This document shows, piece after piece, positions 1 to 9,416 of a stretch of DNA of 64,000 nt. The position numbers were made by a program, and so were the translations under genes. The notes below the pieces were generated by a model, which was not told the DNA's origin, made no database searches, and worked only from the letters and a program-made list of their open reading frames with translations. The stretch's first letter is position 1. Each line of letters opens with the position of its first letter. The DNA comes from Boseongicola aestuarii (GTDB lineage Bacteria; Pseudomonadota; Alphaproteobacteria; Rhodobacterales; Rhodobacteraceae), in contig NZ_FXXQ01000008.1 in assembly GCF_900184815.1 (NCBI RefSeq), forward strand, positions 1-64,000, read 5' to 3'.

Positions 1-336
1 CATGCCGGGAAGACCCCGCCGCCGCCGGGTTCACCAGGGCTGTTTGCACTGTCAGACCCTGCGAGACTAGAGAACTTATTCCAAGCGGCCGGGTATATCG
101 ACACCAGGGTCGAGCAGGTCGTCGCCCAGATGTCCATCGCATCGGTCGGGGACGCGCTAACCATGATGCAGGAGGCATTTGGTGCCTATCGCGCAGTGTT
201 GGCGGATCTGGACGACGAAAAACGCGATGTGGCTTGGAACGAAATCAAGGACTGCATTGGACAGTTTTCGGGCCAAGGCGGTGTTAGTGCGGATATGACC
301 TTCCTTCTGGCTTCCGGGACCAACCCGCCAAACTAA
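1..336 (+). CDS. SAM-dependent methyltransferase, C-terminal part (5' end outside window)
   Basis: The reading frame is open from base 1 to a TAA at 334-336, so the gene starts upstream of the window. The visible 111 residues match the C-terminal part of class I SAM methyltransferases of the Methyltransf_11 type: a PGLFALSDPARL segment (sheet and helix after the catalytic fold), then an AAGYIDTRVEQV strand, a helical cap and a final FLLASGT strand. The SAM-binding glycine motif is not in the window, so the substrate cannot be inferred. The end looks complete for the family. Confidence 0.7.
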   Translation, partial: HAGKTPPPPGSPGLFALSDPARLENLFQAAGYIDTRVEQVVAQMSIASVGDALTMMQEAFGAYRAVLADLDDEKRDVAWNEIKDCIGQFSGQGGVSADMTFLLASGTNPPN

Positions 337-337
337 A

Positions 338-439
338 AAACAGATCAAGGATGCCGTTCGAGATACCTATCTGGATGGCGAAGTCGACGGTCCGCGCTCA
401 TATGTAGCGACAGCGTGGGTTGCGACCGGGCGACGATAA
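338..439 (+). pseudogene. Possible second methyltransferase tail (remnant)
   Basis: Directly after the preceding stop, frame 2 is open for about 33 residues to a TAA at 437-439. It reads like another methyltransferase C-terminus (EVDGPRSYVATAWVATGRR). It lacks a start codon with a ribosome site and is far too short to fold alone. It may be the relic of a second methyltransferase gene deleted or fused at this point, or a chance open frame. The A-run at 335-340 is also a place where a sequencing or natural frameshift could lie. Evidence is family resemblance only. Confidence 0.25.
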
Positions 440-548
440 TAGTGGATCTTTGTGGTCCGCCTTGGGCTCGAAGCAGTCATTCGCTGCGGATCGCACGAAC
501 GGCGTGTTCGGAGCTTTGACGGACCTTGACCTTGTCCTGTCGTGCGCT

Positions 549-567
549 GCCAGTCGGTGCGACTGGC
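549..567. repeat. Perfect 7-bp inverted repeat
   Basis: GCCAGTC (549-555) and GACTGGC (561-567) are exact reverse complements around a 5-base loop. There is no T-run, so it is not a classical terminator. It lies in the gap left of the recombinase module and could be a protein-binding or recombination-related site. Confidence 0.45.
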
Positions 568-690
568 GCTTGTTCGCAGTGTTTTTGCCAGAAACTGGCC
601 GAACCCGCTCTAACTTTGGACAAATGACTGGACTACACGGGCATTGTGAGCGTGTGTGGGTGGGACGACGCACCCACGTCGCATGTCTCC

Positions 691-706
691 GCCCGGGTTT
701 CCGGGC
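691..706 (+). repeat. 6-bp GC hairpin upstream of the DUF3489 gene
   Basis: GCCCGG (691-696) pairs with CCGGGC (701-706) around a GTTT tetraloop. It lies just before the larger hairpin at 712-750, so transcripts entering the DUF3489 gene would carry two consecutive stem-loops. There is no T-run after it. Confidence 0.5.
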
Positions 707-711
707 TTGCG

Positions 712-750
712 GTGGTACGGGCACCGGAATGAACCGGTACCGAATACCAC
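712..750 (+). promoter_or_regulatory. Structured leader hairpin touching the DUF3489 ribosome site
   Basis: Nested complementary arms are visible: GTGGTA (712-717) with TACCAC (745-750), CGG (718-720) with CCG (740-742), and ACCGG (723-727) with CCGGT (734-738). The stem ends at base 750, where the AGGAGAC ribosome site of the gene at 762 begins. That placement would allow structure-dependent control of translation. Function is inferred; only the pairing is seen. Confidence 0.5.
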
Positions 751-761
751 AGGAGACACAC

Positions 762-989
762 ATGACCGTACCAGCAACAAAGACTGCAGGGAGCAAATCG
801 AAGAAAGCCCGCCTCGAGGGGCTTCTCGGGCGCCCGAGAGGTGCCACCATCCGGCAGCTCCAGAAAGCGCTGGACTGGCAGCCGCATACCATCAGGGCCG
901 CCATTTCCCGCCTCAGGAAGGACGGAACTGAGATCACCCTCGACCGCAGCGGAAAGACACCGGCCTATCGGATGACCGTTGTCACATGA
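762..989 (+). CDS. DUF3489 domain-containing protein
   Basis: A 75-residue basic protein of the DUF3489 family. A Lys-rich N-terminus (residues 1-22) is followed by a winged-helix-like segment (GATIRQLQKALDWQ, then HTIRAAISRLRKDG) and a terminal strand ending in YRMTVVT, as expected for small DNA-binding proteins. The ATG at 762 follows an AGGAGAC ribosome site; the longer open frame upstream has none. The stop (987-989) overlaps the next gene region. In alphaproteobacteria this family typically precedes DUF2924 and a recombinase, exactly as here, so a role as a regulator or accessory factor of the recombinase is inferred. Confidence 0.8.
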   Translation: MTVPATKTAGSKSKKARLEGLLGRPRGATIRQLQKALDWQPHTIRAAISRLRKDGTEITLDRSGKTPAYRMTVVT

Positions 990-1425
990 GCGGCAAGGGA
1001 GCCATGAACTTCCGGACCGCCTTCGCGAGATCGCCCACATGGACCACGGCGCCTGCGCCGAGGCGCTGTCGGTCCTGCCGGGGATCACACCACCGCCTCG
1101 TCTTCGGGTCCAAACACTGAAGCGGCTTCTGGCCTATGAGATCCAGGCGCGGGCTCTTGGTGGTTTGAGCCCAAAGGAGCAACGCGCGCTCAAGGCCATC
1201 GCCGGAGGCAAGTGCAACTCGGAGGCGACATCGCAGGTTGTTTCATCGGGCACCCACCTTGTACGCGAATGGAATGGCCGGACTTACCGGGTCGAGGTCA
1301 CAGACGAGGGCTATGTGCTTGACGGCACGATTTACCGATCCCTCTCGGCGGTGGCGAAAAGGATCACCGGGACCGCCTGGTCCGGTCCGCGCTTCTTCGG
1401 GCTGGCAAAGAAGCGATCGGCATGA
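979..1425 (+). CDS. DUF2924 domain-containing protein
   Basis: A protein of up to 148 residues from a TTG at 979; the first in-frame ATG is at 1039, so the start is uncertain. It carries the DUF2924 signature: an RVQTLKRLLAYEIQARALGGL helix region (about residues 42-62), then a THLVREWNGRTYRV strand and an SLSAVAKRITGTAWSGPRFF C-terminus. That last part resembles DNA-associated domains which read 'embedded in a recombinase operon'. It overlaps DUF3489 at the front, and its stop overlaps the recombinase start by ATGA (1422-1425). This implies translational coupling. Biochemical function is unknown; a recombination directionality or targeting role is inferred from context. Confidence 0.78.
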   Translation: MSHERQGSHELPDRLREIAHMDHGACAEALSVLPGITPPPRLRVQTLKRLLAYEIQARALGGLSPKEQRALKAIAGGKCNSEATSQVVSSGTHLVREWNGRTYRVEVTDEGYVLDGTIYRSLSAVAKRITGTAWSGPRFFGLAKKRSA

Positions 1426-3038
1426 GCAAGACCCGCTGTGCCATCTATACCCGCAAGTCGAGCGAGGAGGGGCTGGACCAGGATTTCAACTCACTCGATG
1501 CACAACACGAGGCTTGCGCGGCTTACATTGCCAGCCAAAGGCACGAGGGCTGGGTGCTGGTTAATGAGCGCTACGATGATGGTGGTATCTCGGGCGGGCA
1601 TCTGGATCGCCCGGCACTCCAGCGCCTAATGGATGATGTCGAGGCAGGCCGCGTCGACCGGATCGTCGTCTACAAGATCGACCGACTGACGCGGTCGCTC
1701 ACTGACTTTGCAAAACTCGTTGAGCGACTTGATGGGGCAGGAGCTTCGTTCGTTTCGGTGACCCAGTCGTTCAATACAGCCACCAGCATGGGACGGCTGA
1801 CGCTGAATGTTCTGCTCAGCTTTGCTCAATTCGAACGCGAGGTGACGGCTGAACGCATTCGCGACAAGATCGCGGCCTCAAAGGCCAAGGGCCTCTGGAT
1901 GGGAGGCAACGTGCCACTGGGCTATGAGGCCGAGGACCGCGCACTGCGCGTTGTTCCAGCGGAGGCGGAGACCGTGAGAATGCTCTTCGACTTCTATGAG
2001 ACACTTGGTTCGGTGACGGCGGTCACAAGGGAAGCCGTGAAGCTCGGGTTGAGATCAAAGAGACGGATCGGTCGGGACGGAACGCCGCGCGGTGGATCGG
2101 TGATGGGCCGGGGGCAAATCCACCATGTGCTGTCCAATCCAGTCTACGCCGGGCGCATCCGGCACAAGGACAAAGTGCATGAAGGCCAGCACGCAGCGAT
2201 CATTGATCCCGACCGTTTTGATGCGATCCAGACCCGGCTGAAGGATCGCTCGGCCAAACTACGCAACAAGCCTGCCGCAGCCCATCTGTCACCGCTGGCA
2301 GGCAAGATCTTTGATGAGACCGGAGATCGTCTGACCCCGTCGCACGCCTGCAAGGAGGATAAACGGTATCGCTATTATGTCTCCCGCCGACTTGTGACCG
2401 GAGCGTCCGATGACGGCACCGGATGGCGGCTTCCGGCGGACCGACTGGAGAGAGATCTCGCCAGCTCTGTACAGAAGCATCTCGTGGAATGCATCGATCG
2501 CGGTGACATCGTGGAGAGCTGCGTGCACGTGATCGGGCGGCTTAGGTCAGACGCAGATGCACTCGGGCTTCAGGTTCTGGGCATCATAGGAGAGGCGAGG
2601 CTTAGGGATGGCGCCGTTGCGATCGATCTCGATCCCCGTGAGCTCGCGAGGAGGTTGCAGATCGCACGGACCAGCATCTCATCGGAAGCGCTGTCGTTGC
2701 GACTGCCGTTCCGGCAGCGTCGCCGTGGTGTCGAGAGCCGGCTGGTCATCGGTGTTGGACAACCCGCCAGAGGTGACATCCTGATCTCCAATATTGCGCG
2801 GGCATCAGCCTGGCGCGAAGCTCTGTGCAAGGGCGAGGACCTTGCCACCATTGCCGCCCGGGACGGCATCACGATCAAATACCTCGGCCAGATGCTGGTC
2901 TTCGCCTTTCTCTCACCAAAGCTTGTCCGCGCGATCCTTCAAGGCCGTCAGCAACCGGCGCTGACCACGAACTGGATCCGCCGACACGGCCTTCCGGCAT
3001 CCTGGGCCGAACAGGACCGCATCCTCGCGCAGCTTTGA
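1422..3038 (+). CDS. Large serine recombinase (resolvase/invertase family)
   Basis: A 538-residue site-specific recombinase. The N-terminal resolvase domain (about 5-150) has the YTRKS motif, with Ser13 as the expected nucleophile, and the conserved VDRIVVYKIDRLTRS and FAQFEREVTAERIRDKI segments. A Recombinase domain follows (about 160-275, GRGQIHHVLSNPVYAG). The usual four-cysteine zinc ribbon is not evident; instead there is the ETGDRLTPSHA...RYRYYVSRR variant seen in the chromosomal DUF2924-linked subfamily. The start overlaps DUF2924 by ATGA. Such enzymes catalyse cut-and-rejoin between att sites. No structural phage genes or cargo genes lie beside it, so it is either a minimal element or a remnant. 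Confidence 0.9.
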   Translation: MSKTRCAIYTRKSSEEGLDQDFNSLDAQHEACAAYIASQRHEGWVLVNERYDDGGISGGHLDRPALQRLMDDVEAGRVDRIVVYKIDRLTRSLTDFAKLVERLDGAGASFVSVTQSFNTATSMGRLTLNVLLSFAQFEREVTAERIRDKIAASKAKGLWMGGNVPLGYEAEDRALRVVPAEAETVRMLFDFYETLGSVTAVTREAVKLGLRSKRRIGRDGTPRGGSVMGRGQIHHVLSNPVYAGRIRHKDKVHEGQHAAIIDPDRFDAIQTRLKDRSAKLRNKPAAAHLSPLAGKIFDETGDRLTPSHACKEDKRYRYYVSRRLVTGASDDGTGWRLPADRLERDLASSVQKHLVECIDRGDIVESCVHVIGRLRSDADALGLQVLGIIGEARLRDGAVAIDLDPRELARRLQIARTSISSEALSLRLPFRQRRRGVESRLVIGVGQPARGDILISNIARASAWREALCKGEDLATIAARDGITIKYLGQMLVFAFLSPKLVRAILQGRQQPALTTNWIRRHGLPASWAEQDRILAQL

Positions 3039-3080
3039 GCATCCCACGCATCGCTAAGTCTACTCTGGAAAAGGGACGCT

Positions 3081-3128
3081 GAGACTCTTGGCCGAAAGGG
3101 CCTGCAATCGGGTCTCACTGTCAGTCTC
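3081..3128. repeat. Nested inverted repeats after the recombinase gene
   Basis: GAGACT (3081-3086) is the reverse complement of AGTCTC (3123-3128). Within it, GGCC (3090-3093) pairs with GGCC (3099-3102). This dyad lies 43 bases after the recombinase stop, where an att half-site would be expected if the module is integrated. Its use as att is conjecture. Confidence 0.35.
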
Positions 3129-3147
3129 TGGATGCACCACCGCCTGC

Positions 3148-3170
3148 TAGTCCCCGGAAATGCGGGACTA
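3148..3170. repeat. 7-bp inverted repeat between recombinase and tRNA-Ser
   Basis: TAGTCCC (3148-3154) and GGGACTA (3164-3170) are exact reverse complements around 9 bases. It could stop transcription from the recombinase or from the opposing tRNA gene, but no T-run follows on either strand. It could equally be part of a recombination site. Confidence 0.4.
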
Positions 3171-3211
3171 TTCTGGCGCCGGTGGAAATCAACTGTCGAG
3201 ACAGGACTGTG

Positions 3212-3301
3212 TGGCGGAGAGACAGGGATTCGAACCCTGGGTGGGCTTGCACCCACAACGGTTTTCGAGACCGCCCCGTTCGACCACTCCGGCACCTCTC
3301 C
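3212..3301 (-). tRNA. tRNA-Ser(CGA)
   Basis: On the minus strand the 90-base sequence begins GGAGAGGTGCCGGAGTGG and ends in an acceptor arm with encoded CCA (3212-3214). The anticodon loop reads CTCGAAA, giving anticodon CGA (serine, codon UCG). A long variable arm (GTGGGTGCAAGCCCAC) and the T loop GGTTCGAATCC confirm a serine tRNA. Its 3' end faces the serine recombinase module, the side on which integrated elements often lie. No second copy of the tRNA 3' end was found to the left, so tRNA use as an attachment site is unproven. Confidence 0.97.
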
Positions 3302-3320
3302 GCGAAGGGTCAGAGCCGCG

Positions 3321-3348
3321 ATTTAGGGGAAGGGCCGTGCGACTGCAA
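3321..3348 (-). promoter_or_regulatory. Candidate promoter of tRNA-Ser
   Basis: Read on the minus strand: TTGCAG (-35, 3348-3343), 16 bases, CTAAAT (-10, 3326-3321), then 19 bases to the mature tRNA 5' end. Spacing and position fit a sigma70 promoter. Inferred from consensus only. Confidence 0.4.
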
Positions 3349-3431
3349 CCCATTTCGTGCAAAAGCCGTGCATCCCCTTGGATCATGGCGCCGGGCGGCC
3401 TATTTCTTATTCACACCAGCAGCGAGTTATC

Positions 3432-4256
3432 ATGACCCGATTTATTTCAATCATAGCTTGCGTCTCGGCCCTTGCCTTTGCCGTGACGCCCGCGTTTTCA
3501 GCGACCGAGGCCGAACTTGATGCGCTTTTCGACGCGATCGGCACACCCGAACTGATCGAGATCATGCAAGTCGAGGGCATCGATCAATCCGATGAGATCC
3601 GCGAGTCGATGTTTCCTCAGCGGGCGCGCGGATGGCAGCCGATTGTCGCGTCCATTTATGACACGCAGCGTATGCGTGACGGGTTTCGGGCCGCCTTTGA
3701 CGCGGAATTGGCCGACAGCGATGTGACCCCTCTATTGGAGTTCTTCGCTTCCGAGCTTGGACGCGGGATCATCGCGCTGGAACTCTCGGCGCGTGAGGCG
3801 TTGCTGGACGAAGACGTGGAAGAGGCCGCAAAGGAGGCTTTCGCTGATCTTGAAACCAAAGATCCCGAAAGGCGTGCCGCGATCGAAGCTTTCGTGGATG
3901 ACAATGACCTTATCGAACTGAATGTTGCAGGCGCTTTGAATGCGTCGCTGGCGTTTTACCGGGGGCTGGCGGACGGCGGCAGTTTCGATCTGACGGAAGA
4001 CGTCATTCTGAGCGATGTCTGGGAGCAGGAACCCGCCATTCGCGCTGAAACGACTGGTTGGATGCTGCCCTATCTTGCGATGGCCTATGAACCGTTGTCC
4101 GACGACGAACTTGAAGCCTACCGGGCGCTGTCGCTGTCCGAGGCCGGGCGCGACCTGAACCGGGCGCTGTTTGCCGGGTTCGATACTGTGTTCAACCGGA
4201 TTTCCTATTCGCTGGGCAGTGCAGCCTCGCGGTTCATGCAGGGTGATGATATCTGA
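3432..4256 (+). CDS. DUF2059 domain-containing secreted protein
   Basis: A 274-residue protein. The ATG at 3432 was chosen because it opens a clean signal peptide (MTRFISIIACVSALAFAVTP, cleavage near AFSA at residue 23-24); upstream in-frame residues are not signal-like. The mature part is acidic and helical. Its C-terminal half (GWMLPYLAMAYEPLSDDELE...) matches the DUF2059 family found in periplasmic proteins of Gram-negatives. There are no catalytic motifs, and function is unknown. It sits alone between the tRNA and the rplU promoter. Confidence 0.8.
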   Translation: MTRFISIIACVSALAFAVTPAFSATEAELDALFDAIGTPELIEIMQVEGIDQSDEIRESMFPQRARGWQPIVASIYDTQRMRDGFRAAFDAELADSDVTPLLEFFASELGRGIIALELSAREALLDEDVEEAAKEAFADLETKDPERRAAIEAFVDDNDLIELNVAGALNASLAFYRGLADGGSFDLTEDVILSDVWEQEPAIRAETTGWMLPYLAMAYEPLSDDELEAYRALSLSEAGRDLNRALFAGFDTVFNRISYSLGSAASRFMQGDDI

Positions 4257-4288
4257 GCAAATCGCGCGATTTCGCCGCGCTGATCCTC

Positions 4289-4317
4289 TTGACTTGGAGG
4301 GGCAGGCGACGCATAAG
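4289..4317 (+). promoter_or_regulatory. Promoter of rplU-rpmA
   Basis: TTGACT (4289-4294), a 17-base spacer, then CATAAG (4312-4317). This is a good sigma70-type match 135 bases upstream of the L21 start, leaving an untranslated leader of roughly 130 bases. Leader autoregulation is possible but no specific structure was identified. Confidence 0.55.
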
Positions 4318-4452
4318 CCGGGCTCTGGCGGGCAAAAGCTCGCCTTTCGTTATTCAATGACGCCGATTGGCGCGCAGTTCGAGGCGGTATGACACCGAAA
4401 CATCCGGGCAATGTCCGGGGGCCAAAGAACGCGGAAAATGAAGGAAGATCAG

Positions 4453-5124
4453 ATGTTTGCGGTCATGAAGACCGGCGGAAAACAGTATCGGGTTCAGGCG
4501 GGCGATGTGCTCCGCGTGGAAAAGCTCGCAGCTGACGCCGGCGAAAAAATTCAGTTCAACGAGATTCTCATGGTGGGTTCGACCGTGGGAACGCCTCTTG
4601 TAGACGGTGCCGGCGTTCAGGCCGAGGTCATCGATCAGATCAAGGGCGAAAAGGTCATTCACTTTGTGAAGCGTCGCCGTAAGCACAGCTCGAAGCGCAC
4701 AAAGGGCCACCGCCAGCAGCTTACTCTGCTGCGCGTGACCGACATTCTGGAAAAGGGTGCCGACAAGTCTGGCGTCAAAGCGGCTATGGGTGCGGGTTCC
4801 GTGTCCGGTGTTGCCGTTGCTGCGGCGAAGCCTGCCAAGAAGGCGGCAGCGAAAAAAGAAGCTGCCCCCGAGACTAAAGCCGCGGCACCTGCGAAAGCAG
4901 CGCCGAAGGCGAAAGCTGCCGATGCAGGTGCTGACGATCTCAAGAAGCTGTCCGGCGTTGGTCCGGCGCTTGAGAAGAAGCTGCACGCTGCTGGCGTCAC
5001 CACATTTGCGCAGATCGCTGCGTGGGGCGCTGATGACATTGCCGAGTTCGACGAAAAGCTGTCGTTCAAAGGCCGTATTGAACGCGAAGGCTGGGTCGAT
5101 CAGGCCAAAGCTCTCGCCGAATAA
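4453..5124 (+). CDS. rplU: 50S ribosomal protein L21 with C-terminal helix-hairpin-helix extension
   Basis: A 223-residue protein. The ATG at 4453 (MFAVMKTGGKQYRV) follows an AAGGA ribosome site and is the usual L21 start; the longer frame from 4411 is not used. Residues 1-103 are canonical L21, including the RRRKHSSKRTKGHRQ rRNA-binding loop. A low-complexity Ala/Lys/Pro linker follows (about 110-158), then a helix-hairpin-helix domain (DDLKKLSGVGPALEKKL, residues about 160-223). Standard L21 is about 103 residues, so the protein is doubled in length. The same domain ends NuoE and a membrane protein elsewhere in this window. Cotranscribed with rpmA. Confidence 0.95.
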   Translation: MFAVMKTGGKQYRVQAGDVLRVEKLAADAGEKIQFNEILMVGSTVGTPLVDGAGVQAEVIDQIKGEKVIHFVKRRRKHSSKRTKGHRQQLTLLRVTDILEKGADKSGVKAAMGAGSVSGVAVAAAKPAKKAAAKKEAAPETKAAAPAKAAPKAKAADAGADDLKKLSGVGPALEKKLHAAGVTTFAQIAAWGADDIAEFDEKLSFKGRIEREGWVDQAKALAE

Positions 5125-5136
5125 GGAGAACAACCA

Positions 5137-5406
5137 ATGGCACATAAAAAAGCAGGTGGTTCCAGCCGTAACGGCCGCGACTCAGCCGGTCGTCGTCTTG
5201 GCGTGAAGCGTTTTGGTGGCGAAGCCGTCATTCCGGGCAACATCATCGTGCGTCAGCGCGGCACTAAGTGGTGGCCGGGCGAGGGCGTTGGCCTTGGGCG
5301 TGACCACACGATCTTTGCGACTGCCGAAGGTCAAGTGACTTTCCACAAGGGTCTGAAAGGCCGCACATTTATTTCGGTACTTCCGCAGGCGGAGGCCGCT
5401 GAATAA
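5137..5406 (+). CDS. rpmA: 50S ribosomal protein L27
   Basis: An 89-residue protein with the L27 signature ([16 protein letters not shown] at the N-terminus, [17 protein letters not shown]). The flexible basic N-terminus reaches the peptidyl-transferase centre in known ribosomes. There is no cleavable N-terminal extension of the Firmicute type. It starts 12 bases after rplU with an AAGGAG site, forming the usual rplU-rpmA operon, and is followed by a strong terminator. Confidence 0.97.
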   Translation: MAHKKAGGSSRNGRDSAGRRLGVKRFGGEAVIPGNIIVRQRGTKWWPGEGVGLGRDHTIFATAEGQVTFHKGLKGRTFISVLPQAEAAE

Positions 5407-5430
5407 GCTGATCCTGATGGCATAGTTAAA

Positions 5431-5463
5431 ATGGGGGGGATCGGCAGTCGTCGGTCCCCCCAT
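5431..5463 (+). terminator. Terminator of rplU-rpmA
   Basis: ATGGGGGG (5431-5438) pairs with CCCCCCAT (5456-5463) across a 17-base loop, followed by TCATTT. It lies 25 bases after the rpmA stop. The strong GC stem and position support intrinsic termination, though the T-run is imperfect. Confidence 0.7.
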
Positions 5464-5570
5464 TCATTTCACGGATCGGGTTGCGGCATGGACTTTGCGA
5501 TCCCATCTGATGAAACAGCGCCGATGTAGAGGAGCGTTCGGCGCGACCAACGAGGCAAAGGAGGAGCCCC

Positions 5571-6113
5571 GTGAAAATCGAAAAGATAGCCAATCAGCCG
5601 GTTGTCGAAACGGACCGCATGGTCCTGCGGGCCATTCGTCGGTCTGACGCGGGCAATCTGGCTTTGTTTGGTGCCGACGAGCGCGTGGCGCGTATGACGC
5701 GTACCATTCCCCATCCCTTGCCACCGGGTGCGGTCGACACACTGGTGACGCGCGCTTTGGATCAAAGCCGCAACGAAGACATCTGGGTCATGGACGGGTC
5801 TGCCAGCGGCCTTGGCGAGTTCCTCGGGATTGTGGCGCTTGAACGTATGGACCGCAACCAGTCGGAGATCGGCTTTTGGGTTGTGCCTGCGTTCTGGAAT
5901 TCAGGGCTGGCTTCCGAGGCCGTTCGCGGGTTGATCGATGCCAATCCCCACAACGACAAGACCATGTTTGCCAGCGTTTTTCAGGACAATCCGGCGTCTG
6001 CGCGTGTGCTGACCAATGCGGGCTTTCAATATCTTGGCGACGCCGAGACTTTCTCGGTCGCGCGGGGATCGACTGTCCCGACATGGACCTATCTGAAGCG
6101 TCTGGACGGCTAG
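5571..6113 (+). CDS. GNAT family N-acetyltransferase (RimJ/RimL-like)
   Basis: A 180-residue single-domain acetyltransferase. The GTG start at 5571 follows an AAAGGAGGA ribosome site. Features are the TDRMVLRAIRRSDA first strand, the IGFWVVPAFWNSGLASEAV acetyl-CoA loop region (about residues 98-117) and the terminal NPASARVLTNAGF motif, all typical of the Acetyltransf_3 subgroup that modifies protein N-termini or small amines. The substrate is unknown. It lies four bases before a second GNAT gene, so the two are probably cotranscribed with obgE. Confidence 0.85.
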   Translation: MKIEKIANQPVVETDRMVLRAIRRSDAGNLALFGADERVARMTRTIPHPLPPGAVDTLVTRALDQSRNEDIWVMDGSASGLGEFLGIVALERMDRNQSEIGFWVVPAFWNSGLASEAVRGLIDANPHNDKTMFASVFQDNPASARVLTNAGFQYLGDAETFSVARGSTVPTWTYLKRLDG

Positions 6114-6117
6114 GATC

Positions 6118-9268
<3,151 letters not shown>

Positions 9269-9282
9269 GATTGAGTTTCGGG

Positions 9283-9359
9283 TTCGCCACGCCTTTGGCG
9301 TGTCGACCCGCTGGGGGCTTTGCCCCCAGACCCCCAGGATATTTCAGCCAAAAAGAAGT
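9283..9359 (+). repeat. Double-hairpin intergenic element, copy 1 (after proB)
   Basis: Hairpin 1 is CACGCC (9288-9293) with GGCGTG (9297-9302). Hairpin 2 is CTGGGGGC (9311-9318) with GCCCCCAG (9322-9329). It ends ACCCCCAGGATATTTCAGCC then AAAAAGAAG. The same arrangement occurs at 60291-60360 with compensating changes in both stems, which argues that the structures are maintained. It probably acts as a terminator or attenuator between proB and proA. Confidence 0.75.
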
Positions 9360-9416
9360 GTTTTGGGCTGATCGGGGGCGGCTTAGAATGGGGTGGTTGG
9401 TCCGTAGGAGGGCACA

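Larger units (their letters stand above)
440..761. other. Non-coding gap upstream of the recombinase module
   Basis: No convincing gene was found in these 322 bases. The open frames here are uninterrupted upstream extensions without ribosome sites. The gap contains three hairpins, listed separately (549-567, 691-706, 712-750). It also contains an AGTCATTCGCTGCGGA stretch that resembles degenerate intergenic repeats common in Rhodobacterales (from memory, not checked). It is the likely left flank of the serine recombinase module. Confidence 0.5.

Noticed and set aside
420-761. Upstream extension of the DUF3489 open frame
   Set aside because: No ribosome site and no family similarity; the ATG at 762 has both. 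The extension is simply stop-free.
3212-3301. tRNA-Ser as attachment site with a left-hand duplicate
   Set aside because: I looked for the tRNA 3' end sequence (e.g. GATTCGAACCC) in 1-760 and found no copy, so this stays unproven.
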